Translations under genes and position numbers: made by a program
Part shown: positions 1-8,014 of the stretch, piece after piece
How the letters are laid out: each line of letters starts with the position of its first letter
Numbering within the stretch: position 1 is the first letter of the stretch
The notes under the pieces: model-generated
Seen by the model: the letters and a program-made list of their open reading frames with translations, nothing else
Database searches by the model: none
What the model was told of the DNA's origin: nothing
Origin: Virgibacillus_F necropolis_A
Lineage (GTDB): Bacteria > Bacillota > Bacilli > Bacillales > Amphibacillaceae
Direction of reading: 5' to 3'
DNA length: 64,000 nucleotides
Assembly: GCF_044793635.1 (NCBI RefSeq)
Contig: NZ_CP084992.1
Coordinates: 248,001 to 312,000 of the forward strand

Positions 1-672
1 GAAGTTACACAAGAACAATTGGAAAATATTGATCAATTAGAGGGATATGTTGAAAGTGACCCAGAAAATTTATACGATCGTGAATATGTCAGTGTTTTCA
101 ATGATAAAGGGCTGGAACTTGAAGCCTTAGCTTATTTTGGTGGGGAAAGTTTATTAGCTTCAGATGATTGGATTGAAACCGGTGATTGGAATGTCCATAC
201 CTACCTAAAACAAAAAATCATTCTTTATTTTGCTTATGGATCCTGTATGGATAATGAACGATTCATACTACGAGGTGTAGACCACCATTTTAATAATGCT
301 GTAGGCTGTGGCTTACTAGATGAATATGAGTTACAATTCTCCAGAAGTTCTAATGATGGCGGAAAAGCGGATATAGTAGAAAACGGTCATGAAAAAGTCG
401 AAGGAAAGGTTTATCAAGTACCACTAGAAGCTATTTCTTACTTATATAAACGTGAAGGGGTTTTCGTTAATGCTTATCGTCCTACTATCATTAATGTTTT
501 CATAAATGGTGAGAACATGCGTGCAATAACATTTATTGGAACCCAAAAAGAAACAGAAACTGCACCAACTGTTAACTATGCAACAGAAATTATTCGTGGT
601 AGTAAAGAATTTTTAAGTGATTCATATGTAGATAAACTTCGGAAAAAAATAAACTTGCTACTTAAACAATAG
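1..672 (+). CDS. ykqA: YkqA-like gamma-glutamylcyclotransferase family protein (5' partial)
   Basis: The reading frame is open from the first base, so the true start lies upstream of the window; an internal TTG at 19 is not a convincing start. The C-terminal part carries the GGCT-fold signature YFAYGSCMDNERF, which begins the substrate-binding loop of gamma-glutamylcyclotransferase-like proteins. The sequence before it (LEGYVESDPENLYDREYVSV...LEALAYFGG) looks like the end of a preceding GGCT domain, giving the two-domain layout I recall for Bacillus YkqA. The protein is predicted cytosolic. Its substrate is unknown; family members cleave gamma-glutamyl or related amide bonds. A strong hairpin follows at 691-716. 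Confidence 0.75.
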   Translation, partial: EVTQEQLENIDQLEGYVESDPENLYDREYVSVFNDKGLELEALAYFGGESLLASDDWIETGDWNVHTYLKQKIILYFAYGSCMDNERFILRGVDHHFNNAVGCGLLDEYELQFSRSSNDGGKADIVENGHEKVEGKVYQVPLEAISYLYKREGVFVNAYRPTIINVFINGENMRAITFIGTQKETETAPTVNYATEIIRGSKEFLSDSYVDKLRKKINLLLKQ

Positions 673-690
673 GATATAACATCATAAAAT

Positions 691-716
691 AACGCTCAGG
701 GTCCCTGAGCGTTTTG
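691..716. terminator. Rho-independent terminator, probably bidirectional
   Basis: AACGCTCAGGG pairs with CCCTGAGCGTT and is followed by TTTT. It lies between the converging ykqA-like gene and the coat protein gene. Confidence 0.75.
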
Positions 717-718
717 CA

Positions 719-1273
719 TTACTGGTTTACTGGCTGGTAAATTGAAGCTATTGTTTGAGTTGCATTTTGCGGTGCAGCCATTAGTGGATAATACCCTTTT
801 TTAGTCATGTATTGCCACATTTCATATGCATGGCGACTGCTGTTCAGGAAAGCGTTCTCTAAGAATGTTCGTAAATCCGGATTGGCACACTCGGTAACTG
901 CTGCTGCATAATTTTTTGCTGATCCTTTTTGATTCAGCAAATAAGCTGTTGCGATTTCACGATCACTTTGTTGACCTGTATTGGTTCTTGGTGTTACGGA
1001 TGAAAATTCACTAACAGGTGCCTGTGTATAGGAATTTAATCCAGGTTTTAGTTCAGCAGGTTGAAACTTAGAGATATCGGGAGTGGTTTGGCTTTGTACA
1101 AATTCAACCTTTAAATTATAGTCTTGAACATGTAAAGGGAAATGTTTTTGAAGTAACTCCTTAAGTTCGGGATCTCGGGCTTTACTAATGGAATCTGTCA
1201 TGCAAGTAACGGTGTTATAACAACCAGCTATTAGTTCACTCAATTCATTTAATTCATGTGCTGCTAATTGCAT
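719..1273 (-). CDS. CotF/YhcQ-like spore coat protein
   Basis: 184 residues with two similar all-helical halves, the ferritin-like coat-protein-F pattern. The N-terminal half has HELNELSELIAGCYNTVTCM and the C-terminal half has DREIATAYLLNQKGSAKNYA. The ends of both halves (HFPLHVQDYNLKVEF and FLNSSRHAYEMWQYMTKKGYY) have the usual H...Y/W spacing. There is no signal peptide, as expected for coat proteins made in the mother cell. The ATG at 1273 is preceded by GAGGAGGATT, an excellent ribosome-binding site. The gene is monocistronic and converges on the upstream gene. Mother-cell expression is an inference from the family. Confidence 0.8.
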   Translation of the reverse strand: MQLAAHELNELSELIAGCYNTVTCMTDSISKARDPELKELLQKHFPLHVQDYNLKVEFVQSQTTPDISKFQPAELKPGLNSYTQAPVSEFSSVTPRTNTGQQSDREIATAYLLNQKGSAKNYAAAVTECANPDLRTFLENAFLNSSRHAYEMWQYMTKKGYYPLMAAPQNATQTIASIYQPVNQ

Positions 1274-1320
1274 AGATATTAATCCTCCTCTGTTTTGAAA
1301 ACATACGAACGTTCTTTTCG

Positions 1321-1479
1321 TTACATTCTTTTATCAAAGAGTTGTCGTTGCTCATTTTTGTCAACTAGATCTATCTCACTAATAAAATCTTTTCGTTCGC
1401 TTGCAAATTCCACATTATCCAGCTTTTCATTTTGATTGTTTTGCTTTCGCTTTTTTCGCTCCATTCTTTGCTTTCCCAT
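1321..1479 (-). CDS. Small basic hypothetical protein (52 aa)
   Basis: A 52-codon frame starts MGKQRMERKKRKQNNQNEKL and ends DKRM. The ATG is preceded at the right distance by AAAGAGGTG. The protein is highly charged with a lysine/arginine-rich N-terminus and has no membrane segment. I do not recognise the family. The opposite strand has an open frame of similar length without a ribosome-binding site, so this strand is preferred. It lies just upstream of the coat gene on the same strand (48 bp). Confidence 0.5.
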   Translation of the reverse strand: MGKQRMERKKRKQNNQNEKLDNVEFASERKDFISEIDLVDKNEQRQLFDKRM

Positions 1480-1651
1480 ATAAAAACACCTCTTTTTTGT
1501 TTTATTTTTTTCATCTATATAGCTATTTTGTCCTTTTTAATAAAAATATCCATAAAAATTTCCCTCGAAAAGTGAAAGAAAATTGAAACTTTTTGATACT
1601 TTAAGCGTATTACATAGTAGATCGGACTTTATATAGTGGAGGAGAGCTTAA

Positions 1652-1828
1652 ATGACCATTCTAGGATGGATTTTTTGGGGTGTTATCTTATTTCTCATAT
1701 TGCTGGCAGTGGTTCTACGTCGTTTTGGGGTAAAACGACCAGATGAAAAGAGTGAAACACAACTCCGAGCAGAAGAACATGCAAGAAGCTTATCAAACCT
1801 AAACCATTTTGACGGTGGCAATTCATAG
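1652..1828 (+). CDS. Small single-span membrane protein (58 aa)
   Basis: The frame reads MTILGWIFWGVILFLILLAV, then VLRRFGVKRPDEKSETQLRA and a short hydrophilic tail. One N-terminal transmembrane helix (about residues 3-22) is followed by Arg-Arg, which predicts an N-out/C-in topology. The ATG at 1652 has GGAGGAGAG about 7 bases upstream. A perfect 12-bp hairpin follows the stop codon. The function is unknown; the ribosome-binding site and dedicated terminator support a real gene. Confidence 0.6.
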   Translation: MTILGWIFWGVILFLILLAVVLRRFGVKRPDEKSETQLRAEEHARSLSNLNHFDGGNS

Positions 1829-1840
1829 TAAACAACACGT

Positions 1841-1873
1841 AAACCATAACATGGTGTGAATATGTTATGGTTT
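1841..1873 (+). terminator. Hairpin after the small membrane protein gene
   Basis: AAACCATAACAT and ATGTTATGGTTT form a perfect 12-bp stem with a 9-nt loop. A T-rich but interrupted tract follows. Confidence 0.6.
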
Positions 1874-1929
1874 ATTCGTGGTTAATAATAGCAAATAAGG
1901 AATACTAACGTTATGTATAATGAAAGGTA

Positions 1930-3270
1930 GTGAACAGCTTGGTATTTTCACAAGATGATCTAGATAAATGGCAACAAACCTATCCTTTATTAAATAAAAT
2001 TATGAATTTAGACGCCGTTTTATGGCTAAATCCAAGTATGAAACTTATGAAGGATTTACCTGGAATCCCTATTGATAAAAATGATATAGAAGGTGCTGAA
2101 CAGTTATGGCAGCGATTTGCTCCATTTTTAGCAAAGGAATTTCCTGAAACAAAAGAAACGAATGGTATCATCGAATCACCGCTAAGAAAGATAGATAAAA
2201 TGAAAAAAGAATTAGAAAAGGATCATTTTTCATTTTCAGGTGGTGATTTATACTTGAAATGCGATAATGAGCTGCCGATTGCTGGATCGATAAAATCACG
2301 AGGTGGTATATATGAGGTTCTGCATTATGCTGAAAATCTTGCAATTGAAGCAGGATTAGTAACCATAAATGACAATTATGAGGTATTTTCAAGTGAAAAA
2401 TTTAAACAATTTTTTAACCAATTTTCAATTGGCGTTGGTTCTACCGGGAATTTGGGATTAAGTATCGGTATTGTAAGTGCAAATCTTGGTTTTGATGTCT
2501 ATGTTTATATGTCGGCTGATGCAAAACAATGGAAAAAAGACTTACTTCAAACAAAAGGTGCAAATGTACTTGAGTTCGCAGGTGATTTCAGCGAGGCGAT
2601 AAAAGCTGGACGAGAAAAAACCATTGCAGATCCTAAAGGATATTTTGTTGATGATGAGGATTCTAAACACTTGTTTTTAGGATATAGTGTCGCAGCGCTC
2701 CGTCTGCAAAAACAGTTGGATGATCAGAAAATCCGCGTAGATTCTGAGCACCCTTTGTTTGTCTATTTACCATGTGGAGTAGGTGGATCACCAGGAGGGG
2801 TTACATTTGGTTTGAAACAAGTATTTGGCGATCATGTACATTGTTTTTTCGTAGAACCAACCCATTCGCCATCTGTATTAATTGGACTATTGACTGGCAA
2901 GATGGAAAAAGTAAGTGTTCAGGATTTTGGTTTGGATAATCGAACAGAAGCTGATGGTTTAGCGGTTGGACGACCATCGAAGTTCGCCACTTCAATTAGC
3001 AATCATTTAATAAGTGGGATTTATACAATAGAAGACGATTTATTATATAAATTACTTGCTACGCTTGCGGATAGTGAGAATATTTATCTAGAACCTTCAG
3101 CAACAGCTGGTCTGTGGGGTCCAAATAGGGTGTTACATTCCGATTATACAATACAAAAGAATTTAAAAGCTGAAAACGCAACACATATCGCTTGGGCAAC
3201 TGGCGGAGCGCTTGTACCAGAAGAGGACATGAAGCAATTTTATGAAAAAGGAAAGAAATTAACCAGATAA
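1930..3270 (+). CDS. dsdA: D-serine dehydratase (D-serine ammonia-lyase)
   Basis: A 446-residue PLP enzyme of the fold-type II (tryptophan synthase beta) class, the usual length for DsdA. The PLP lysine is K122 in IAGSIKSRGGIYEVL, and the phosphate-binding loop GSTGNLGLS is at 170-178. It converts D-serine to pyruvate and ammonia in the cytosol, both detoxifying D-serine and feeding on it. I chose the GTG at 1930, with AAAGG just upstream; a TTG nine bases later is possible. No dsdX/dsdC-type transporter or regulator is adjacent. A good terminator at 3278-3311 isolates it as a single gene. Confidence 0.92.
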   Translation: MNSLVFSQDDLDKWQQTYPLLNKIMNLDAVLWLNPSMKLMKDLPGIPIDKNDIEGAEQLWQRFAPFLAKEFPETKETNGIIESPLRKIDKMKKELEKDHFSFSGGDLYLKCDNELPIAGSIKSRGGIYEVLHYAENLAIEAGLVTINDNYEVFSSEKFKQFFNQFSIGVGSTGNLGLSIGIVSANLGFDVYVYMSADAKQWKKDLLQTKGANVLEFAGDFSEAIKAGREKTIADPKGYFVDDEDSKHLFLGYSVAALRLQKQLDDQKIRVDSEHPLFVYLPCGVGGSPGGVTFGLKQVFGDHVHCFFVEPTHSPSVLIGLLTGKMEKVSVQDFGLDNRTEADGLAVGRPSKFATSISNHLISGIYTIEDDLLYKLLATLADSENIYLEPSATAGLWGPNRVLHSDYTIQKNLKAENATHIAWATGGALVPEEDMKQFYEKGKKLTR

Positions 3271-3277
3271 TATACAG

Positions 3278-3311
3278 AGCTAAATGATTTCAAGGATCAT
3301 TTAGCTTTTTT
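3278..3311 (+). terminator. Rho-independent terminator of dsdA
   Basis: AGCTAAATGAT / ATCATTTAGCT stem with a 7-nt loop, followed by TTTTT. Confidence 0.85.
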
Positions 3312-3383
3312 CAATTTACCAATATTTTGTAAAATGATAGTATTAAAAGTAATAAAGTACTAAATAAATTAATGGGTGAAGAT

Positions 3384-4040
3384 ATGAAAACAATATACAT
3401 TATAGTAAGCACATTACTTACTTGTGCTCTATTAGCTTTTATCGGACATAACTTTGAAGTAAATTACGTTATTAAAACCGGCTTTAAAATGGGCTTTTTT
3501 CTACTTAATATTTGGGTTTTCATTATGTTATTTAAAAGCTTTCATTTCAAAGACCCAATAAACATACATAAAATGGCAAAAAAAGAATGGATGCGATTAC
3601 TTGTGCTAGGGATCGTATCAGCAAGTATTGTTTTGATTGCCTATATATTTTTACAGCCGTTCCTGGACATGAATAAAATTAAAGCGGACTTGGTAGATAG
3701 ATTGGGGATTACACCAGTAGGATTCATATTTGTAGGACTCTATGTATCTTTCGGTAATTCATTTCTAGAAGAATATTTTTTTAGAGGCTATATCTTTTTC
3801 AATTTGCCAAGAAAATGGGGGTACATGTACAGCCCACTTATATTTTCTGCATATCATATTCCAATGATCATGTTATGGTTTAGTCCTATATTAATTTTTG
3901 TGTGCTTTATAGGTTTATGGGTTATTGGTCTAGTATTTCACAAGGTAAATGAAAAAAATAAAACAATCTGGGCATCTTGGATTATACATATATGTGCTGA
4001 CATTATGATCATTTTAATTGGCTGCACGTTATTTTACTAA
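3384..4040 (+). CDS. CPBP-family intramembrane metalloprotease (CAAX-protease/bacteriocin-processing type)
   Basis: About 218 residues with six or so hydrophobic segments. The three conserved motifs of the family are present: EEYFFRGYIF (EExxxR), a histidine in FSAYHIPMIM, and HxxxD in WIIHICADIM. These residues form the metal site of Rce1-like proteases, placing the protein in the cytoplasmic membrane. The substrate is unknown. I prefer the ATG at 3384 (MKTIYIIVS) over the in-frame ATG at 3372, because GGGTG lies at the right distance from the later one. The gene lies 26 bp upstream of alkD on the same strand and may share its transcript. Confidence 0.8.
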   Translation: MKTIYIIVSTLLTCALLAFIGHNFEVNYVIKTGFKMGFFLLNIWVFIMLFKSFHFKDPINIHKMAKKEWMRLLVLGIVSASIVLIAYIFLQPFLDMNKIKADLVDRLGITPVGFIFVGLYVSFGNSFLEEYFFRGYIFFNLPRKWGYMYSPLIFSAYHIPMIMLWFSPILIFVCFIGLWVIGLVFHKVNEKNKTIWASWIIHICADIMIILIGCTLFY

Positions 4041-4066
4041 ATTAAATCAAAAGGAGGCAAAGGAAT

Positions 4067-4747
4067 TTGAATCTTGTAAAAAAATTAATTCATTTATTCG
4101 AAGCTGAACGAAATGAAGAACAAGCAATTCCAATGAAAAAATATATGAAGGGCCAGTTTCCTTTTTTGGGCATAAAAACACCTGCAAGAAGTCAGTTAAT
4201 GAAGCGGTTTAATAAAGAAACTGGTATTTTAAAAGAGCCCTTGCAACAAGAATTTATAGTATCTCTATGGGAAAAAGAAGAACGTGAGTACCAATATGCC
4301 GCTCTTGACTACATAGGGAGATCGTTGAAAAAGTTTGAGAAAGACGATCTTGTCCTGATGGAAAAGTTGATAACATCCAAATCATGGTGGGATACAATCG
4401 ATATGCTTGCGCAAAAACCAGTAGGAAATATAGCAGCAGAATTTCCAGAAGTAATCCCTGAAACAATAGACGGCTGGGCATTTGGAGATGAAATGTGGCT
4501 ACAAAGATCTGCAATCCTTTTCCAATTAAAATATAAAGATCAAACTGATGAAAAATTACTATATACGTACATAAGTCAAAATGCAGACAGTAAAGAATTC
4601 TTTATACAAAAAGCAATCGGCTGGGCTTTAAGGGAATACTCTAAAACAAATCCAGAGTCAGTTAAACAGTTTATTGAGAAAAGCAAGCTTGCGAAATTAA
4701 GCGTTCGGGAAGGCAGCAAATATTTGAATAAGATTGCATCAAAATAA
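4067..4747 (+). CDS. alkD: DNA alkylation repair glycosylase AlkD
   Basis: 226 residues matching the AlkD HEAT-repeat family closely, including SKSWWDTID (W108 and D112, equivalent to W109/D113 of Bacillus cereus AlkD), LQRSAILFQLKYK (R147) and SKEFFIQKAIGWALREYSKTNP. AlkD excises positively charged N3- and N7-alkylpurines without flipping the base. The start is TTG at 4067 behind a near-perfect AAAAGGAGG ribosome-binding site. It follows a CPBP protease and lies within 3 kb of fpg-like and nfo genes, a loose cluster of base-excision repair genes. A large hairpin repeat begins six bases after the stop. Confidence 0.93.
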   Translation: MNLVKKLIHLFEAERNEEQAIPMKKYMKGQFPFLGIKTPARSQLMKRFNKETGILKEPLQQEFIVSLWEKEEREYQYAALDYIGRSLKKFEKDDLVLMEKLITSKSWWDTIDMLAQKPVGNIAAEFPEVIPETIDGWAFGDEMWLQRSAILFQLKYKDQTDEKLLYTYISQNADSKEFFIQKAIGWALREYSKTNPESVKQFIEKSKLAKLSVREGSKYLNKIASK

Positions 4748-4752
4748 TAGAT

Positions 4753-4876
4753 AAGAAAAGCGCAAGCGCCTTGGTCAGCCCCGACAAGTTTAAGACGAAT
4801 CTCTTAGTGATGATTTTTATCACAAAGAGATTTGACTTAAAACCTCAGGCGGGCTAGGGAGCTTGCGCTAGACAGA
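4753..4876. repeat. Dispersed palindromic repeat, copy 1
   Basis: A ~124-bp intergenic element starting AAGAAAAGCGCAAGCGCCTT. It contains a long hairpin (TTTAAGACGAATCTCTT ... AAGAGATTTGACTTAAA around ATTTTTATCAC) nested in an outer pairing (AGCGCAAGC ... GCTTGCGCT). A second copy lies at 39151-39272 and is nearly identical over its first ~85 bases. No coding potential is seen. Confidence 0.85.
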
Positions 4877-4910
4877 TTAACGCCAAAGCTTTATACTTTC
4901 TTTCCTTGTG

Positions 4911-4953
4911 AAAAATACCCGTTTTTCTTTTAAAAAAGAGAGCGGGTATTTTT
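4911..4953 (+). terminator. Terminator-like hairpin between alkD/repeat and the DUF421 gene
   Basis: AAAAATACCCG and CGGGTATTTTT pair across a ~20-nt loop, with T-rich tracts on both sides. Confidence 0.6.
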
Positions 4954-5012
4954 ATAACAAGTGGCTATGATAGATAATAGTAGACTTTGAATGATTGGGG
5001 CTAGGAATAATA

Positions 5013-5702
5013 ATGAATATTATGTATTTGGCTTGGGAATTAATTGCAGGTTTTATTCTACTATTTGTGCTTGTAAAGTTGCTTGGAAAGAAACTGATAA
5101 ACCAAATTACACCTTTCACATTTATCGCAGCAATTGTATTAGGTGAATTGTTAGGAAATGCTTTATATGATGAAAAAATAGGTGTAAGGTATATCATTTT
5201 TTCGATGACTCTATGGGCACTGTTGCTGTTTGCTGTAGAGGTCTTAGGGCAAAAGTTTTTAAAGTTACGTAAAGCTTTTGAAGGGAAGCCATCCGTATTA
5301 ATACGAAACGGTATAGTGAATAGAGATCAGTTAAAGAAAAATCGAATGAACATTAACCAACTGCAAAGCCTTCTGCGACAATCTGAAACTTTTTCGATAC
5401 GCGATGTAGCGTATTGTTATTTAGAAGCAAATGGTTCTATTAGTTTACTGAAAAAATCCTCTAAACAAAAGTTGCAACAAGAGGACATAAATCTACCGGC
5501 ACAATCTGTGTACGTTCCAGTTACACTCATAAGAGACGGAGAATTATTGCGCGATGAATTAGTTGATATCGATCAGAATGAAGAATGGTTAGTGAATCAG
5601 CTACAAATGCAAGGTGTTGATGACTATCGAAATGTCTTTCTCGCGGAATGGTTGGAAGGTGACGGGCTGTTTCTTCAGACTTTTGAACAAGTATCTCGGT
5701 GA
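5013..5702 (+). CDS. DUF421 membrane protein (YetF/YrbG family)
   Basis: About 229 residues. Three N-terminal transmembrane helices (MYLAWELIAGFILLFVLVKLL, ITPFTFIAAIVLGELLGNAL, IIFSMTLWALLLFAVEVLG) precede the DUF421 core with PSVLIRNGIVNRDQLKKNRM, LQSLLRQSETFSIRDVAYCYLEANGSISLLKK. YetF-like proteins are linked to the forespore/spore membrane in B. subtilis, but the biochemical role is not established. I placed the start at the ATG at 5013 (MNIMYLAWE), which has TAGGA six bases upstream. A TTG at 4995 is in frame but has no good ribosome-binding site. Confidence 0.8.
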   Translation: MNIMYLAWELIAGFILLFVLVKLLGKKLINQITPFTFIAAIVLGELLGNALYDEKIGVRYIIFSMTLWALLLFAVEVLGQKFLKLRKAFEGKPSVLIRNGIVNRDQLKKNRMNINQLQSLLRQSETFSIRDVAYCYLEANGSISLLKKSSKQKLQQEDINLPAQSVYVPVTLIRDGELLRDELVDIDQNEEWLVNQLQMQGVDDYRNVFLAEWLEGDGLFLQTFEQVSR

Positions 5703-5720
5703 TAAGCAGGGCGCAAGTGT

Positions 5721-5882
5721 TTATGCTGCTTTTTTATCATCACCATTTCCTTCGTTCATTTCCTTTAAATTTTTATGTTTAACGTCCCAGTAATAAACTC
5801 GAGGAAATCCCCAATAAATCCAATAATCATGTGCTAAAGAAGCTCCCACAAACAAAATCATTTGCCAATCTAAATGCCTCAT
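5721..5882 (-). CDS. Small hypothetical protein (53 aa), aromatic-rich
   Basis: The frame reads MRHLDWQMILFVGASLAHDY, then WIYWGFPRVYYWDVKHKNLK and a charged tail ending DDKKAA. A hydrophobic/aromatic N-terminal half could be one membrane-associated helix. The ATG is preceded by GGAGG at suitable spacing. It is antisense to nothing annotated and lies convergent to the DUF421 gene. The family is not recognised; the good ribosome-binding site and protein-like composition support it. Confidence 0.6.
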   Translation of the reverse strand: MRHLDWQMILFVGASLAHDYWIYWGFPRVYYWDVKHKNLKEMNEGNGDDKKAA

Positions 5883-6043
5883 AACAAAAACCTCCAGTCG
5901 TTACTAGTTATATTGACTAGAAGACTTGTCTAAGAACTAAATATCTTTTTTTGTATGGAAAAGTTCAGATCAAATGGGTAATGGTTTATGGTTACTGGGA
6001 AACAATAAGATTAAGATAATTGCTTTTCCAGGGAGGACAGAAA

Positions 6044-6853
6044 ATGCCAGAACTACCAGAAATGGAAACCTACAAAACACTACTTAATCAAAAGATCGGC
6101 GGGAATACAATAACAGACGTATTCATAAATCGAACAAAATCAATTAATGTAGAGCCAGAAGATTTTATTAGGATAGTTAAAAATCAAAAAATCGAAACTA
6201 TCGAAAGAAGGGCAAAGTATTTACTCTTTCATCTTAAAAATGGCTATATTTTAGTACTGCATCTTATGTTAGGTAGCTGGATGTATTATGGAAAAGAGGA
6301 AGAAAAGCCAGATCGTACCATCCAGATACAGTTATCATTTGGTAAACTACACCTCTATTTTATTGGCCTAAGGTTAGGATATCTTCATCTTTATTCGCGT
6401 GATAAGGTGGAGCAAAAGTTAACCGAATTAGGCCCAGAGCCACTTGATGTAAATTTTTCACTCGATTCTTTTCTAGACCTTATCAACAGTAGAAGGGGTA
6501 GAATTAAAACAACCCTGGTGAATCAAAAATTCTTATCAGGGATCGGAAATCGTTATTCTGATGAAATCGCTTGGCATGCACAACTATTGCCGGAACGTAA
6601 GATGAATGAACTTAAGGGAAACGAGAAAGTTCAATTTTACAATTCCATACGGATCGTGCTTCAAGAAGCAATCAAATATGGTGGTTACATGGATCAACCC
6701 TTATTCAAAGGAGATACCAAAACTGGTGGCTATGATAACAGGACATATGTGTATGGACGTGAAGACGAAGCGTGTAAGAGTTGTGGTGGATCGATTATTA
6801 AAGAAAAAATCTCATCACGAAAAACGTTTTACTGCAAGCAATGCCAGACTTAA
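6044..6853 (+). CDS. Fpg/Nei-family DNA glycosylase/AP lyase
   Basis: 269 residues beginning MPELPEMETYK. The proline exposed after methionine removal is the catalytic nucleophile and the following Glu is conserved. The helix-two-turn-helix region (LVNQKFLSGIGNRYSDEIAWHAQL) matches the family NQxxxxGxGNxYxxEiL pattern, and a C-terminal zinc finger has two Cys pairs (CKSCGG and CKQC). It should excise oxidised bases and nick the abasic site. The ATG at 6044 has GGGAGG upstream; starting earlier would bury the nucleophile. The housekeeping fpg normally sits by polA, so this is probably a second, divergent paralog. The gene overlaps the leader of nfo. Confidence 0.88.
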   Translation: MPELPEMETYKTLLNQKIGGNTITDVFINRTKSINVEPEDFIRIVKNQKIETIERRAKYLLFHLKNGYILVLHLMLGSWMYYGKEEEKPDRTIQIQLSFGKLHLYFIGLRLGYLHLYSRDKVEQKLTELGPEPLDVNFSLDSFLDLINSRRGRIKTTLVNQKFLSGIGNRYSDEIAWHAQLLPERKMNELKGNEKVQFYNSIRIVLQEAIKYGGYMDQPLFKGDTKTGGYDNRTYVYGREDEACKSCGGSIIKEKISSRKTFYCKQCQT

Positions 6854-6876
6854 CTTTTGAAGGTGAAGGTGATTTC

Positions 6877-7713
6877 ATGAAACTCGGTAGTCATGTTTCC
6901 ATAAGGAAAGGCTATTTAGGTGCTGCAAAACAAGCAGCATCCATGAACGCATCTGCATTCCAGTATTTCCCCAAGAACCCTAGAAGTTTATCTGTCAAAG
7001 AATTTAGTAAAGAAGATGCACACTTATGTAAGAAGTTTTCTGAGGAGCATGCCCTTGAGTCTATAACCCACACTCCATACCCTACAAATTTAACATCAAC
7101 GAATGAGAATAAAAAGAATAAGGTTATCCAATCTTTATTAAATGATTTAGAGATTACCGAAGCGTGCGGCTCTATCGGTGCGGTAGTACATTTTGGAAAA
7201 CTAATTAGCCACGATGAGCCCCTTGCCAGTTATCAACTCATGATTGAAATACTGAATGATGTTCTACGTCAGTGGAATGGAAATTCTAAAATATTACTTG
7301 AAAACAATGCGGGAATACCTGGTTCAATCGGAACCACATTGGAAGAGCTTGCCCAAGTCCGTAATTTATGTGAACAACCTGGAAAGATAGGTTTCTGTCT
7401 CGACACATGCCATGCTTTTGCTAGCGGACTATGGAATGGTGAAAATTGGAATGAAATCTTAGAAAAAGGAATGGAACTTGGATACTTTGATCATTTAGAC
7501 GTAATCCATTTTAATAACTCAAAATATGAGACCGGATCAGGAAAGGATCGTCATGCTAATATTTTGGGACCGGGATACATAACAGAAGCACAATTTCACC
7601 AGCTAATAAAAACCCCACAATTAGAAGATATCCCATTTATCTTGGAAACACCAAAGGATGAGATATCACATAAAGAAGAAATAAAGTTATTGCTAGAAAA
7701 ATGGGGTGGATAG
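6877..7713 (+). CDS. nfo: Endonuclease IV (AP endonuclease)
   Basis: 278 residues, a typical length for Nfo. Metal-binding motifs are recognisable: LENNAGIPGSIGTTLEEL, GFCLDTCHAFASG, DVIHFNNSK, DRHANILGPGYI and a final ILETP. The enzyme cleaves abasic sites 5' to the lesion using three zinc ions and removes 3' blocking groups, including those left by bifunctional glycosylases such as the gene just upstream. The start is the ATG at 6877 (MKLGSHVSI) with GGTGAAGGTGAT upstream, 23 bases after the glycosylase stop, so the two genes likely form a repair operon. Confidence 0.95.
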   Translation: MKLGSHVSIRKGYLGAAKQAASMNASAFQYFPKNPRSLSVKEFSKEDAHLCKKFSEEHALESITHTPYPTNLTSTNENKKNKVIQSLLNDLEITEACGSIGAVVHFGKLISHDEPLASYQLMIEILNDVLRQWNGNSKILLENNAGIPGSIGTTLEELAQVRNLCEQPGKIGFCLDTCHAFASGLWNGENWNEILEKGMELGYFDHLDVIHFNNSKYETGSGKDRHANILGPGYITEAQFHQLIKTPQLEDIPFILETPKDEISHKEEIKLLLEKWGG

Positions 7714-7727
7714 ATATGTTTTAAAAA

Positions 7728-7753
7728 TGACGAATGACACAATTATACTGAAT
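7728..7753 (+). repeat. Left inverted repeat of a possible relic transposon
   Basis: TGACGAATGACACAATTATA plus CTGAAT. Its reverse complement matches 11045-11070 at 23 of 26 positions. The end starts with TG, and a partial internal repeat (TGACACAAAAATA) follows at about 7765, like the multi-repeat ends of IS21-type elements. Five A bases precede it, and an A-tract follows the right copy. Confidence 0.55.
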
Positions 7754-8014
7754 ATCTAAGTCAATGACACAAAAATATTTAAGATGTTAGTGTTGAATTT
7801 TAATATATAACCTTTAACTATTGCTTTAGAGGCTAATATTCCATATCTTCATACCTGTTGTCTTGTTAACATCAAAACTATTTCTTTATAAGCTAACAAA
7901 AAACTAAGAGTACAACCAATGTGAATTGTGTTAGCAATGTCTGAACGAAGCAATCTGATTCTACATTTCAACTTGCATACACATAAAAATACTGAATGAA
8001 TTGGAATAGTTGGA

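Noticed and set aside
1401..1586. Plus-strand open frame of 61 codons, Phe-rich
   Set aside because: No ribosome-binding site, low-complexity Phe/Tyr content, and it is antisense to a small minus-strand frame with AAAGAGGTG at the right place.
1916..1921. TATAAT just upstream of dsdA as a promoter -10
   Set aside because: It lies only 9 bp before the start codon, which would leave no leader or ribosome-binding site; no matching -35 was convincing.
4753..4876. Nested hairpin considered as a riboswitch or terminator RNA
   Set aside because: A near copy at 39151 sits in a different context and orientation relative to genes, so it is a dispersed repeat. Stem changes are not compensatory.
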